DNA of 64,000 nt from Legionellales bacterium (GCA_002709565.1 PAPY01000021.1:112650-176649); one strand, 5' to 3'; positions 40,735 to 49,785 are shown, counted from the first letter of the stretch. Numbers and translations: made by a program. Notes: generated from the sequence alone by a model not told the origin.

Positions 40735-40768
40735 TGCGTAAAAAGAGACTGGCGCGGAATGTCGGTTT
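40735..40768. repeat. Dispersed 34-bp repeat after polA
   Basis: Second copy of the repeat at 18873-18906; the shared core is AAAAAGAGACTGG(C/T)GCGGA followed by ATGTCGGTT. It begins 5 bases after the polA stop. Confidence 0.65.
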
Positions 40769-40795
40769 CAAGATGTTGTTCTATAGGCTACAATT

Positions 40796-40862
40796 AGGCG
40801 GATTATCTGGTTCAGGACAATCCGCCTCACTGCCTGCTTTGTCATAAGTATTAGTGAGGCGG
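40796..40862. terminator. Two overlapping alternative hairpins between polA and the CDF gene
   Basis: AGGCGGATT (40796-40804) pairs with AATCCGCCT (40819-40827). CCGCCTCACT (40822-40831) pairs with AGTGAGGCGG (40853-40862). Both stems use 40822-40827, so only one can form at a time. The site lies between convergent genes and is probably a bidirectional terminator, although no strong T run follows. Confidence 0.5.
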
Positions 40863-40930
40863 TTTCCATTATTCATCACGAATCTTAACAAACTATTAAA
40901 GTCTAAAATTTTTTTGTAGCAATACGGTAA

Positions 40931-41830
40931 CTAATCTGTACAGGTTTGTGTATGACAGTCACCACCGTTTTCGATTTGAATGGTGGGATGATTGATTTTG
41001 AAATTACGTTTTAAGTCGTGGCAAATGGTTTGTAAGAAGTTATCGTCGGTTTGTGCGTCAGGAATTACCAAGTGAGCGGTCAGTGCGGTTTCTTTGGTGC
41101 TTAATCCCCAAATATGTAAATCATGCACGGCCGTGACGCCCGGTAATTGAGCGAGGTAGGTTTTTACGGCTTTGTGATCCACGTCATGAGGTACAGCATC
41201 AAGGATCAGATTGACAGAATCCCGCAATAGTCCCCATGAACCGAGGAGTATGGTTACCACAATCAATAAACCAGCCAGTGGATCTACCCACAGCCAACCG
41301 CTCGCTATAATAATCACCCCTGCAATCACCACACCAACAGACACTAATGCATCACTGGCAAGGTGCAAAAATGCGCCTTTGATATTCAAGTCATCTTTAC
41401 TGCCGCGAATGAATAATAAAGCCGTGCCTAGATTAATCACGATACCAATAGCAGCGACGATAATTACTGTCATTTCGTGCACTGGCTGTGGGTTGAGAAG
41501 TTTGGCGATGGATTCATAGGTAATAATGGCACAGGCGGCAACCAAAAATAATGCATTGGCAATGGCGGCCAGTATTGACGTGCGTTTAAAGCCGTAACTG
41601 TAACGTTCACTGCTAGGTTTAGTGAGTAACCAATTAGCCCCCCAGGCCAGCACTAAGCCCAATACATCACCGAGATTATGCCCCGCATCTGCCAACAAGC
41701 TCATGGAATTGGCCATGATGGCGTAAACCGCTTCGATAACGGTGAAACCGAGGTTCAAACCCACGGCCAAGGCAAAGGCAAGGTTAAAGGATTCTGGTGA
41801 ATGGGTATGGTGGTCGTGGTTATGGGCCAT
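40931..41830 (-). CDS. Cation diffusion facilitator metal exporter (ZitB/CzcD-like)
   Basis: A 299-residue CDF transporter that exports Zn2+ or similar ions in exchange for protons. It has six membrane segments with metal-site residues in LADAGHNLGDV (TM2) and HLASDALVSVGV (TM5, HxxxD). His-rich ends (AHNHDHHTHSPE; CHTQTC) and a cytoplasmic C-terminal domain are present. The HxxxD pattern favours zinc. Confidence 0.92.
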   Translation of the reverse strand: MAHNHDHHTHSPESFNLAFALAVGLNLGFTVIEAVYAIMANSMSLLADAGHNLGDVLGLVLAWGANWLLTKPSSERYSYGFKRTSILAAIANALFLVAACAIITYESIAKLLNPQPVHEMTVIIVAAIGIVINLGTALLFIRGSKDDLNIKGAFLHLASDALVSVGVVIAGVIIIASGWLWVDPLAGLLIVVTILLGSWGLLRDSVNLILDAVPHDVDHKAVKTYLAQLPGVTAVHDLHIWGLSTKETALTAHLVIPDAQTDDNFLQTICHDLKRNFKINHPTIQIENGGDCHTQTCTD

Positions 41831-41936
41831 GGGATCCTCAATGCAGTAATTACCGATTGATTATAAACGGTTTTAGTGTATTGAGGCGAATGACGTCAGA
41901 TAAATCAACGGTTAGGAAAATGCACAGATGCCACGA

Positions 41937-42641
41937 TTATCTTCGAAAGGACAAGTCATCGAAAGCAAACATGCTGCTATCATCTGGGAACTGCTCTTCA
42001 CTAAAGGCCTCTTTTTTGTTGCGTTTAGCCATTTGCCCAAGCTCTGTTTCTTTAGCGGCACGGGCTGCTTTGCCGGCAAGTTCTATAGCCTTTTCACTAT
42101 GTATAGCTTTTGTTGCCTGGACAGCATGGGAATTACTATCACCGTTGCGATGATCCCATGAAACGGGCTGTCCACGTGTAGGCCTTTTGTCCTCAGGGGT
42201 TACAGAGCCGCTGAATGAAGTTCTGCCTTGGGGAAGACCTATCGACCGAGCTGTCCCATTGTCAACAGGTGGAGAAAATATTTTATTGGTGTAGCCAGTA
42301 GGGGTAGGGTAAGGGTGGGGATCACTTTTGGGTGATCGCTCACGACACTTGATGTCTCTATTGTCACTGGCAGCAGGAGGATCGCCCATTTCGAGTTCGA
42401 ATGTGAGGTCGCCAAGGTCATAAGATCCAGTCGCAGACAGTTGAGGGCTGTCATGGGTCGAACCCTCAGGGGATGAAGTTCTCGAGGTTTCGATAGATTC
42501 ACTTGGTGCTGTTTCTTCGTCAGATGAAGTAGCGGGGTCTTTCACAATAGCGCCCTCAGAATCTAGTTTAAATTTTCCAGAACTGCTTAGGCGTGCCATC
42601 ATCTCTTCGAGAGAGTTTTTTGCGGGGTCTTTAGGATACAT
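41937..42641 (-). CDS. Disordered low-complexity protein, effector candidate
   Basis: A 234-residue protein rich in Ser, Pro, Glu, Asp and Thr, with little predicted fold except a helical Ala/Lys stretch (residues about 180-210). The C-terminus (KKEAFSEEQFPDDSSMFAF followed by DDLSFRR) has an acidic block before a hydrophobic tail, as in many Dot/Icm effector signals. The ATG at 42641 has GGAG about 9 bases upstream; a GTG-type start at 42656 lacks one. No dot/icm gene is in the window. The function call is speculative. Confidence 0.5.
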   Translation of the reverse strand: MYPKDPAKNSLEEMMARLSSSGKFKLDSEGAIVKDPATSSDEETAPSESIETSRTSSPEGSTHDSPQLSATGSYDLGDLTFELEMGDPPAASDNRDIKCRERSPKSDPHPYPTPTGYTNKIFSPPVDNGTARSIGLPQGRTSFSGSVTPEDKRPTRGQPVSWDHRNGDSNSHAVQATKAIHSEKAIELAGKAARAAKETELGQMAKRNKKEAFSEEQFPDDSSMFAFDDLSFRR

Positions 42642-42726
42642 TGTTATTATCTCCACTATTTCGCCATGAACATGGGCAAAGAGTAAGCGATGAAGCTTAA
42701 CGAATTATTAACTTTAAAAAAAACAA

Positions 42727-44037
42727 TTATCCACCCAACCGGTCTGCAGTGGCTTGTATACCCTTAAAAATCGGCTCAGCGATAGCATTTGGGAAATCAT
42801 TAGGGAGCTCGTCAGCAACCTTAGCGATGACGTTATTTGTTTTTTCCAACATATCATCCAGCAAGGATAGGGCTTCAGGTGGTGAAAAGCCGACGCTATT
42901 GGCAGTATTGAGGATGTGCCGTCGTTGGCCATTGAGCCAGCGGTAGTGATTTTTGCTACCGATGATGGCCATCGCCATTTTGATTTTTTGTGCTTCCAGC
43001 TGTCGGTTAGCGAGTAAAGGATGGACCGATAAAATATCGTATAATGGCGTTAAGCGATAACGCCCATTAGGTTCGATAAAAATACTAAAATTTTTGCCAT
43101 GACCATCAATAGCGGCAAGCAGCCAAAATAAAATTTGTGCGCGAAAGAAATTTGCCCTATCAATACTTGCTTGGCTTGAGTTTCGTAATAGTCCCATAAT
43201 CTTTTGGATACCAAAACCGCCATCTGATTGATATTTTAGATTAGAAGAGACACCGAATGCTTGGCACATATCTTCTTGAGGGAGCCGAATGATCCATGAG
43301 CCATCATCTGCATATTTTCTATCAAAGCGTTCTGATATAAGTACTTTAACATCGGCAAAGGTTGCAATGCTGGCTTTAGCGACGGGTAAGCCATAGGCTT
43401 CGGCAATTTTTCCGCACAGCCATTCATTTTCGCAGCTATTGGCGAGATTAATCTGCTGATGAGCAATCATTCCCATAGGTAACTTAAAAATATGGCTAGT
43501 TGGTGTGGTGCCATGAGGCCGACACCACTGCCCTTCATGGTACAAAAAAGCTGACTTCTCTTGTACACCTGCCAGTGATATCCGAAAATCATCAGTCTCT
43601 TCTGTCATGCCCAGAGGAGCGGTTTGGTAGCTTTTTAAGGTGTTGGCAATGTCGCTATCTGAAACTGGTGTTGCTTGGATGGCATGAATATCAATATCAT
43701 CGCTATTCGCGGGAGTAATTTGTAGTGCTCCAATACAGTCTTGTCCAATTTGCGCAAGTAAATCAAATGGGTGGCTTGATGATAATGAAAACCGCGCCTG
43801 CAATCGGCGTCGTGTCATCGGATCATCAGGTAATAAATTATCGAAAAAATTATAGACTTTTTCGCTTTCATGAACTTGCGTAGCAAGGGGTAATGAAAGT
43901 GAAATGGGGCGGGCAGCAGGTTCGGCTAACCATGGCTCTGCATAGTGAAAACTCATGCTGCCACCACGGCGTTTGTGTAGCGTGCCAGTCAGTTTGCCAT
44001 TCATTAGCACATGCAATGTATCATGGGTATTTGCCAT
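42727..44037 (-). CDS. hipA: HipA-type serine/threonine kinase toxin
   Basis: A 436-residue toxin kinase. HipA targets glutamyl-tRNA synthetase in E. coli, causing growth arrest. The N-terminal subdomain (LMNGKLTGTLHKR) is followed by kinase motifs: SLAGVQEKSAFLY (P-loop region), ISERFDR, LLAAIDGHGKNFSIF (catalytic Asp and Asn) and LTPLYDILS (metal Asp). All key residues are intact. Its ATG overlaps the hipB stop by one base, so it is coupled to its antitoxin. Confidence 0.93.
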   Translation of the reverse strand: MANTHDTLHVLMNGKLTGTLHKRRGGSMSFHYAEPWLAEPAARPISLSLPLATQVHESEKVYNFFDNLLPDDPMTRRRLQARFSLSSSHPFDLLAQIGQDCIGALQITPANSDDIDIHAIQATPVSDSDIANTLKSYQTAPLGMTEETDDFRISLAGVQEKSAFLYHEGQWCRPHGTTPTSHIFKLPMGMIAHQQINLANSCENEWLCGKIAEAYGLPVAKASIATFADVKVLISERFDRKYADDGSWIIRLPQEDMCQAFGVSSNLKYQSDGGFGIQKIMGLLRNSSQASIDRANFFRAQILFWLLAAIDGHGKNFSIFIEPNGRYRLTPLYDILSVHPLLANRQLEAQKIKMAMAIIGSKNHYRWLNGQRRHILNTANSVGFSPPEALSLLDDMLEKTNNVIAKVADELPNDFPNAIAEPIFKGIQATADRLGG

Positions 44038-44294
44038 CACCACTCCTCATCCCAGGTACTTGTTGCAGAAGGAATGGTTTTATCCCCTCTCACAACAAGG
44101 TGCAATTCAATGCCGATGGCCGATAAGATCCGAAATAGTGTTTCGACTTTTGTGCCATCAGGATTGGTTTCAAATGCCGAGACGGTTGATTGCTTAAGGC
44201 CAACAGTGTGACTGGCGGTTGCTTGCGTTAGCTTGGCTCTTTTTCGTTGTTCCCGGACAAACATCGCGAGCTCTTCAGGACTGTGAATTAACAT
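44037..44294 (-). CDS. hipB: HipB-type antitoxin and repressor
   Basis: An 85-residue helix-turn-helix (Cro/CI, XRE) antitoxin. The HTH is KLTQATASHTVGLKQSTVSAFE. It binds HipA and represses its own operon. Three TATCC-N8-GGATA-like operators lie just upstream of its start at 44300-44373. Confidence 0.92.
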   Translation of the reverse strand: MLIHSPEELAMFVREQRKRAKLTQATASHTVGLKQSTVSAFETNPDGTKVETLFRILSAIGIELHLVVRGDKTIPSATSTWDEEW

Positions 44295-44299
44295 AAATT

Positions 44300-44373
44300 T
44301 ATCCTCTATAGGGGTTATTTTGAAGTTTAGCCCCTGTAAAGGATAAAGTCAATAATATCCTCTGTAGAGGATA
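44300..44373. promoter_or_regulatory. Three HipB operator-like sites
   Basis: Sites at 44300-44317, 44328-44345 and 44356-44373 fit TATCC-N8-GGATA; the third matches exactly, the others differ by one or two bases. Their starts are exactly 28 bp apart. E. coli HipB binds the same consensus (established knowledge). Confidence 0.8.
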
Positions 44374-44424
44374 TTATTAAGCATTTGTAGCAAGTAAAAG
44401 TATTTTTTTCCACCGTGCTTGCTA

Positions 44425-44445
44425 TATACGGCAATTGGCCGTATA
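44425..44445. promoter_or_regulatory. Palindromic operator of the tacAT module
   Basis: TATACGGC and GCCGTATA flank a short centre, 37 bases before the tacA start. It is likely bound by the TacA ribbon-helix-helix protein. Confidence 0.6.
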
Positions 44446-44481
44446 CTTTTCGTCATAGAAAAGCTAACCAGGAAATTAGTT

Positions 44482-44790
44482 ATGTCCCTATCTACACACC
44501 AAGCCGCTTACTCTAATGAAAAAGCTGAACGTCTAGAAGCTCGGCTTAGCCGCGTGCAGAAAGAGCTGATCCAACGCGCAGCGGATCTTCAGGGCCGAAC
44601 AGTAACGGACTTTGTTATTAGCTGCTCACAAGAAATGGCGAAGAAAGTCATTGTTGAACATCAAACTGTTGTGTTAACAATGGAAGAATCAGAGCGCTTC
44701 GTGAATGCTTTATTAGATGCACCTGAACCTAACGCTGCGCTACAACAGGCAGCACAACGCTATTACAAGCTTGTTAATAACGACGATTAA
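44482..44790 (+). CDS. DUF1778 (TacA-like) antitoxin
   Basis: A 102-residue type II antitoxin. The N-terminal ribbon-helix-helix region (EARLSRVQKELIQRAADLQG and TVTDFVI) matches DUF1778, and the C-terminal helix (MEESERFVNALLDAPEPN) is the part that neutralises the toxin. The start is the ATG at 44482, with AGGA upstream. The GNAT toxin gene follows at 16 bases. Confidence 0.9.
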   Translation: MSLSTHQAAYSNEKAERLEARLSRVQKELIQRAADLQGRTVTDFVISCSQEMAKKVIVEHQTVVLTMEESERFVNALLDAPEPNAALQQAAQRYYKLVNNDD

Positions 44791-44806
44791 ACGATAGACA
44801 CTACAC

Positions 44807-45322
44807 ATGTTGGTTACTCAAGACAGATATCTCATGAGTCGTCTCAATGATTCGCATCCAAAGCAAAAGTTTTGTTGCGGTGTTGAGGTGCTCAATAAAT
44901 ACTTGCAGAAACAAGCTGGGCAAGAAAATCGCAAGAATATTGCGGTGACCTATGTTTTGCATGATCAAGAAGCAGATCAAATTATGGGATATTACACGTT
45001 ATCAGCTAGCACTATTCAATTACAAAACTTACCCGAGAGTTTGTCGAAAAAATTGCCACGTTATCCGCTAGTTCCTACTACATTGATTGGTAGATTGGCT
45101 GTCGATAGCAATTATCAGAAGCGAGGCATCGGTGAAGCATTGTTAATCGATGCACTTCGGATTGCTCACAAGACTAGCGACGAGGTTGCCTCTTTTGCTG
45201 TTATTGTTGATGCAATGAGTGAATCGGCGAAGAATTTTTATCAAAAATATGGCTTTATCTCCCTAAGCTCAGACTCAAGAAAGTTATATTTGCCGATGAA
45301 AACAATCCGTAAACTCTTTTAA
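44807..45322 (+). CDS. GNAT acetyltransferase toxin (TacT/AtaT-like)
   Basis: A 171-residue acetyltransferase. Toxins of this family acetylate the amino group of charged tRNAs and stop translation. The acetyl-CoA loop is in YQKRGIGEALLIDAL, and the conserved Tyr near the end (NFYQKYGFISL) is the usual catalytic Tyr. FCCGVEVLNKYLQKQA is the typical N-terminus of toxin GNATs paired with DUF1778. It overlaps the convergent comM by 4 bases. Confidence 0.9.
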   Translation: MLVTQDRYLMSRLNDSHPKQKFCCGVEVLNKYLQKQAGQENRKNIAVTYVLHDQEADQIMGYYTLSASTIQLQNLPESLSKKLPRYPLVPTTLIGRLAVDSNYQKRGIGEALLIDALRIAHKTSDEVASFAVIVDAMSESAKNFYQKYGFISLSSDSRKLYLPMKTIRKLF

Positions 45323-46833
45323 TAACCCCCCCGCCTATCCAATTTACGAAAGCTCAATGCCTCGCTCAAGTGTTGTTGGTTAATATGGGTCGCGTCAGCT
45401 AAGTCGGCAATGGTTCTGGCTACGCGCATAACCCGGTGTAAGGCACGGGCAGACAAGGCGAGCTTGTCCATAGCTTGGGCGAGGAAGTCTTGTAGCTTGG
45501 GATCTAATTCACAAATCTCGGTTAATTGTTTGCCCTGTAATTGTCGATTCAACATGCCTTGGCGATGGTATTGGCGTTGTTGGCTGGCGGCAACGCGCTC
45601 GCGGACTACCTGGCTTGATTCTGTGGGCGCGGAGGTTTTGCCAATCAATAAACCTTTTGGCAGTGGCGGAATTTCAATATGCATATCCACCCTATCTAAC
45701 AAGGGTCCCGATAATCTGTCCCGATAGCGGTTGATTTGATTGGGGGTGCAACGGCAATCATGGGTCGTATCACCTAAATAACCGCAAGGACACGGGTTCA
45801 TGGCCATGACTAATTGAAATTGTGCGGGGTATTCAGCTTGGCATTTGGCGCGCGATATTGTGATTGTCCCTGACTCCATGGGTTCTCGTAATACTTCTAA
45901 GGCTTTGCGATCAAACTCTGGCGCTTCATCCAAGAACAAAATCCCATGATGAGCTAAGGACACTTCGCCTGGTATGGGTTGACTGCCGCCACCTGCCAAC
46001 GCTACATGAGAAGCCGTATGATGGGGCGCGCGAAACGGTGGTTGTTGCCATTGATTAAGGGCGTATTTCTTCTGTTTAAGATCATAAAGGGTCGCTAGTT
46101 CTAGGGCTTGTTGCTGGGATAATGGCGGTAGCAAACTCGGCAAACGTTTCGCTAACATGGTTTTACCGGTGCCTGGTGGGCCGAATAACAAAATATTATG
46201 GCCACCGCTTGCAGCAATTTCTAAAGCCCGTTTGCCATGGGCTTGGCCTTTCACATCCGCCAAGTCCGTGGTATCGGTCGTTGCCACAGGTGTTATCGTT
46301 TGTTGATAAACCTTGATCGGTACTTGCCCACTCACATGAGCACAGACTTGACGCAAATCTTGGGCCGGGTATAACACCATATCATCGCTGAGGTAGGCGT
46401 CAGGTGCATTATCAGCGGGCAAAATAAGGGCTCGATTCGCTTCAGAACTGGCTAAGGCAGCGGGCAAAATGTTGGTAATAGGTCGTAAGTCACCGGATAA
46501 ACTCAACTCACCCACACATTCATATTGTTCCAGCGCTTGACGCGGTAATTGCCCGTTGACGGCCAGTATACTCAAAGCAATGGCCAAATCATAACGACTG
46601 CCCTGTTTCGGCAAATCTGCAGGGGCAAGGTTGATGGTATAGCGTCTAGGTGGGATCACAATATTGGCTTGTTTGAGGGCACTAAAGACACGAAAACTGC
46701 ATTCTCGGGCAGCAGAATCTGCCAGTCCCAAGAGATGGCACTTCGGATCGCCACTGGCAGCATGGGTTTCGACAGAGACTAAAGGTGCATTGATACCCAA
46801 CTGGGCACGGCTGTAAGCAATAGCAAAAGACAT
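45319..46833 (-). CDS. comM: ComM/YifB family Mg-chelatase-like ATPase
   Basis: A 504-residue AAA+ protein. ComM is a hexameric helicase that drives branch migration during natural transformation. It has an N-terminal Lon-like domain (residues 1-170), Walker A LLFGPPGTGKTML, Walker B ILFLDEAPEF, and a C-terminal Mg-chelatase domain with zinc-type Cys (NPCPCGYLGDTTHDCRC). Its presence with dprA supports natural transformation in this lineage. Confidence 0.94.
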   Translation of the reverse strand: MSFAIAYSRAQLGINAPLVSVETHAASGDPKCHLLGLADSAARECSFRVFSALKQANIVIPPRRYTINLAPADLPKQGSRYDLAIALSILAVNGQLPRQALEQYECVGELSLSGDLRPITNILPAALASSEANRALILPADNAPDAYLSDDMVLYPAQDLRQVCAHVSGQVPIKVYQQTITPVATTDTTDLADVKGQAHGKRALEIAASGGHNILLFGPPGTGKTMLAKRLPSLLPPLSQQQALELATLYDLKQKKYALNQWQQPPFRAPHHTASHVALAGGGSQPIPGEVSLAHHGILFLDEAPEFDRKALEVLREPMESGTITISRAKCQAEYPAQFQLVMAMNPCPCGYLGDTTHDCRCTPNQINRYRDRLSGPLLDRVDMHIEIPPLPKGLLIGKTSAPTESSQVVRERVAASQQRQYHRQGMLNRQLQGKQLTEICELDPKLQDFLAQAMDKLALSARALHRVMRVARTIADLADATHINQQHLSEALSFRKLDRRGGY

Positions 46834-46902
46834 AGCATTTCCTCACGGTTGTCGCTATGTCCCCATTTCACGCTCCTGTCGTGAAAATAGCTTTAGATGT
46901 AA

Positions 46903-47184
46903 CTACTTAGGTTCAGATTTCTTTTTCGGCGCCGGTTTTTTGTGGCTTATGGCTTCAATTTTTTTGACTTCCACCTCTAATTGTTCTAATTTTTGTCTTG
47001 TTTTCGCTAAAACGGCAGCTTGGGTGTCAAATTCTTCCCGGGTCACTAAATCCAATTTAGCAAAGCAGCTCTGGAGGATGCTACGGAAATTATTCTCCAT
47101 GTCCTGTTTTGCATCTTTGAGGCCTGGTGGTAATGCATCCGTGAGCTTTTTGGCGATATCATCGAAAACCTTGGGATCAAACAT
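46903..47184 (-). CDS. ubiK: UbiK/BMFP family ubiquinone accessory factor
   Basis: A 93-residue coiled-coil protein (YqiC/BMFP family) that aids aerobic ubiquinone synthesis in the Ubi complex. It starts MFDPKVFDDIAKKLTDALPPG, with the typical membrane-binding amphipathic helix and a coiled-coil C-terminus, then a Lys-rich tail (KKPAPKKKSEPK). Confidence 0.87.
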   Translation of the reverse strand: MFDPKVFDDIAKKLTDALPPGLKDAKQDMENNFRSILQSCFAKLDLVTREEFDTQAAVLAKTRQKLEQLEVEVKKIEAISHKKPAPKKKSEPK

Positions 47185-47214
47185 AATGGTTCCTTAATAA
47201 AAGTAGGTTGTGTT

Positions 47215-47897
<683 letters not shown>

Positions 47898-47910
47898 TTA
47901 AGGAGCAAGG

Positions 47911-48057
47911 ATGCCGAGGAAGCATCAACAAAAGAAATTTACAATAGTTGCGCTTGTCATTACGTTATTAGCGCTATTAATTATCCTTATTCACGATGTA
48001 GAGGCAGCACCGTTGCAGTCAGCAGCAACTACTACTCCCCAAACACCGATACAATAA
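47911..48057 (+). CDS. Small single-pass membrane protein of 48 residues
   Basis: A short frame starting MPRKHQQKKFTIVALVI, with one membrane segment (FTIVALVITLLALLIILI) and a Thr/Pro/Ala tail. AAGGAG precedes the ATG, 13 bases after the PII stop. Its last 26 bases overlap the convergent yjbQ gene. No family is known to me; real expression is likely from its ribosome site. Confidence 0.5.
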   Translation: MPRKHQQKKFTIVALVITLLALLIILIHDVEAAPLQSAATTTPQTPIQ

Positions 48058-48448
48058 GCTTACGGTGATGGGAGGCAATGCGATGCTCCCACAAGTAGAT
48101 CCCCTGCCAAGTGCCAAGGTTTAAACGACTGCGATTAACCGGAATATTAATGCTCGTCTCTGTCAACACGGAACGCATATGCGCTGGCATATCATCCGGG
48201 CCCTCATCAGTATGACGAAAAATTTTATCCCCATCAGGAACGAGACGCGCCATGAAAGATTCGAGATCTCCCTGCACTGCAGCATCAGCATTTTCAGAAA
48301 TGATCAATGACGCACTGGTATGTTGCACGAATATATTACACAGGCCTACTTCAATTTTGGATTGACCCACGATCCGGGCAATGTCTGCGGTAATGTTGGA
48401 GGTGCCACGACCGCCAGTGTTAATGGATAATTGCTGTTGGTAAATCAT
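48032..48448 (-). CDS. yjbQ: YjbQ/UPF0047 family protein
   Basis: A 138-residue member of the UPF0047 family, annotated as secondary thiamine-phosphate synthase enzyme. Conserved segments are VQHTSASLIISENAD and GTWQGIYLWEHR. Length is standard. The true physiological role is uncertain in the family. Confidence 0.9.
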   Translation of the reverse strand: MIYQQQLSINTGGRGTSNITADIARIVGQSKIEVGLCNIFVQHTSASLIISENADAAVQGDLESFMARLVPDGDKIFRHTDEGPDDMPAHMRSVLTETSINIPVNRSRLNLGTWQGIYLWEHRIASHHRKLIVSVFGE

Positions 48449-48528
48449 GTTGGATCCTTAGGCTTGGGAAGTTAGTGAAAGTGTAGCATATGTACCTATT
48501 GGTTGCTTCTGTGGCGCGGAGGCGAATT

Positions 48529-48820
48529 CTACTGGGAGTCACTCTCAAGTAACCCACTAAAGTCAATAATATCTGAAAAGAACTGACTTTCTTCTACTGC
48601 TTCACTAACTTTGTTGGCATGGATCAGAATGCAGCGATAAGAAAAATGCTTTGGCAGTGATAGCCGGCGTATCTTTTCTTGCATTTCCTTGATAATGGTT
48701 GCAGAAATTTCATTTTTAGAGAATTTAATTTCACATGACGACACAAAGACTGGCTTTTTGTAGCCTAAGCAATCGACGTAGCCTATCTAACTCTTTGATT
48801 CTACCGATAAATTTTTTCAT
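48529..48820 (-). pseudogene. Relic C: ATPase/DUF234 gene with its middle deleted
   Basis: From 48820 the coding strand reads MKKFIGRIKELDRL, matching the N-terminus of ATPase B (FIGRDAELKRL). Within about 35 bases another frame reads GYVDCLGYKKPVFVSSCEIKF, then SKNEISATIIKEMQ and an end SQFFSDIIDFSGLLESDSQ, aligning with the last ~80 residues of ATPase B. About 380 residues, including both Walker motifs, are missing, and the two ends are in different frames. The breakpoint lies near 48785. The upstream repeat array (48837-48980) is intact, and a GGAGAT site remains. Confidence 0.85.
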
Positions 48821-48836
48821 TAAGCTGTTTATCTCC

Positions 48837-48980
48837 AGATCCACAAACCTGCAAATGCAGATTTGTGGATCTATAATAGCAGATTTTTTGAGATCCACAA
48901 ATCGACAAATGCAGATTTGTGGATCTCAAATAGCAAGATTTTTCGGATCCACAAATCGACAAAAACAGATTTGTGGATCT
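48837..48980. repeat. Palindromic repeat array C, upstream of relic C
   Basis: Three 36-bp units at 48837-48872, 48891-48926 and 48945-48980, period exactly 54 bp, with 18-bp spacers. Units run from (A/G)GATCCACAAATCGACA to AGATTTGTGGATCT, with long perfect arms. ACAAATCGACA is also found in array B. The spacers resemble each other (AATAGCA...GATTTTTT), unlike those of array B. Confidence 0.92.
48873..48900 (-). promoter_or_regulatory. Promoter embedded in array C
   Basis: TTGTGG (48900-48895, four bases inside repeat 2) and TATTAT (48878-48873, flush with repeat 1) are 16 bases apart. This is the same placement as in array B. Confidence 0.5.
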
Positions 48981-49050
48981 GTCTTGTTGGTTAAAATTTT
49001 AACTATAGGGAGAGAACAGGCGTGAAGAACTCACGCCTGCCTGAGAATGC

Positions 49051-49689
49051 TTATGCAGCAACAGCTTCTTCGCGAGAATGTGCAGTAGTTGCTGGGCTGG
49101 TGCTTGCTTTGGCTTTACGGCCACGTTTAGCGCCACGTTTTGGACCACGTTTTGCCTTAGTTGTGCTAGCAGTCTTCTTCGCCCATTGCTTTTCGAATTT
49201 TTCCATGACTTTCCAAGCAGCCAAGTGTTTGGCTTGAGCAGCCTTAGCCGCTTTCAGTTCTTTCTTGAGGCTAGTCAACTCATCTTGCAACGTCTTAGCA
49301 ACTAATACGGCAGCTTTGTGAGTCTTTTGTGCGTTTACCAATTGTTTGGCATTGGCAGCTGTCTTCTTCGCAACAACCTTTGCCTTAACCGCGTCTTTCT
49401 TTTGCATCATGGTTTTGGCTTTGGTTTTTGCCTTGTTGAACTTGCTGGTGAGAGAAGTTGCTTGCTTCTCAAGCGTTGCAATATTTTTCTCATGCGCTTT
49501 GCTGAGTTTGACATAACTGTCTAGGATAGACTTCTCTAACTCAGCAACAGGTGAAATGGTTACACGCTTAGTGGTTGCTTTACGTGTCGTTGCGCGACGG
49601 GTCGCCGTGCGCTTGGTTGCTGTTTTGCGCAGTGATGATTTACGCGTTGCAGTTGTACGTTTAGTCAGAGATTTTTTGGGTCGTGCCAT
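49051..49689 (-). CDS. Histone H1-like DNA-binding protein
   Basis: A 212-residue, very basic, Lys/Ala/Thr/Arg-rich protein. The N-terminus (MARPKKSLTKRTTATRKSSL) and the C-terminal KRGPKRGAKRGRKAKA are histone-H1-like tails. Between them lies a coiled coil of about 120 residues (LEKSILDSYVKLSKAHEKNI onward) with few aromatic residues. Similar proteins condense the nucleoid in Coxiella and Chlamydia developmental forms. The start is the ATG at 49689 with GAGGAA 6 bases upstream. Upstream DNA is rich in A/T tracts. Confidence 0.75.
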   Translation of the reverse strand: MARPKKSLTKRTTATRKSSLRKTATKRTATRRATTRKATTKRVTISPVAELEKSILDSYVKLSKAHEKNIATLEKQATSLTSKFNKAKTKAKTMMQKKDAVKAKVVAKKTAANAKQLVNAQKTHKAAVLVAKTLQDELTSLKKELKAAKAAQAKHLAAWKVMEKFEKQWAKKTASTTKAKRGPKRGAKRGRKAKASTSPATTAHSREEAVAA

Positions 49690-49785
49690 TGTTATTTCCT
49701 CTAGTGTTAAAAAATACCGGCACAGTTTGAACGAGAGTTTGACAATGTGCAACAAAAAAAAGCGTTTTTTTCGGGTTTTTTGCTA

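Noticed and set aside
42211..42502. Alternative frames inside the disordered protein gene
   Set aside because: Low-complexity sequence opens several frames; only the 41937-42641 frame has a good ribosome site and a full-length run.
48735..49025. Apparent 96-residue plus-strand gene over array C
   Set aside because: Its sequence is repeated translation of the palindromes (LQMQICGS-like units), with no upstream signals.
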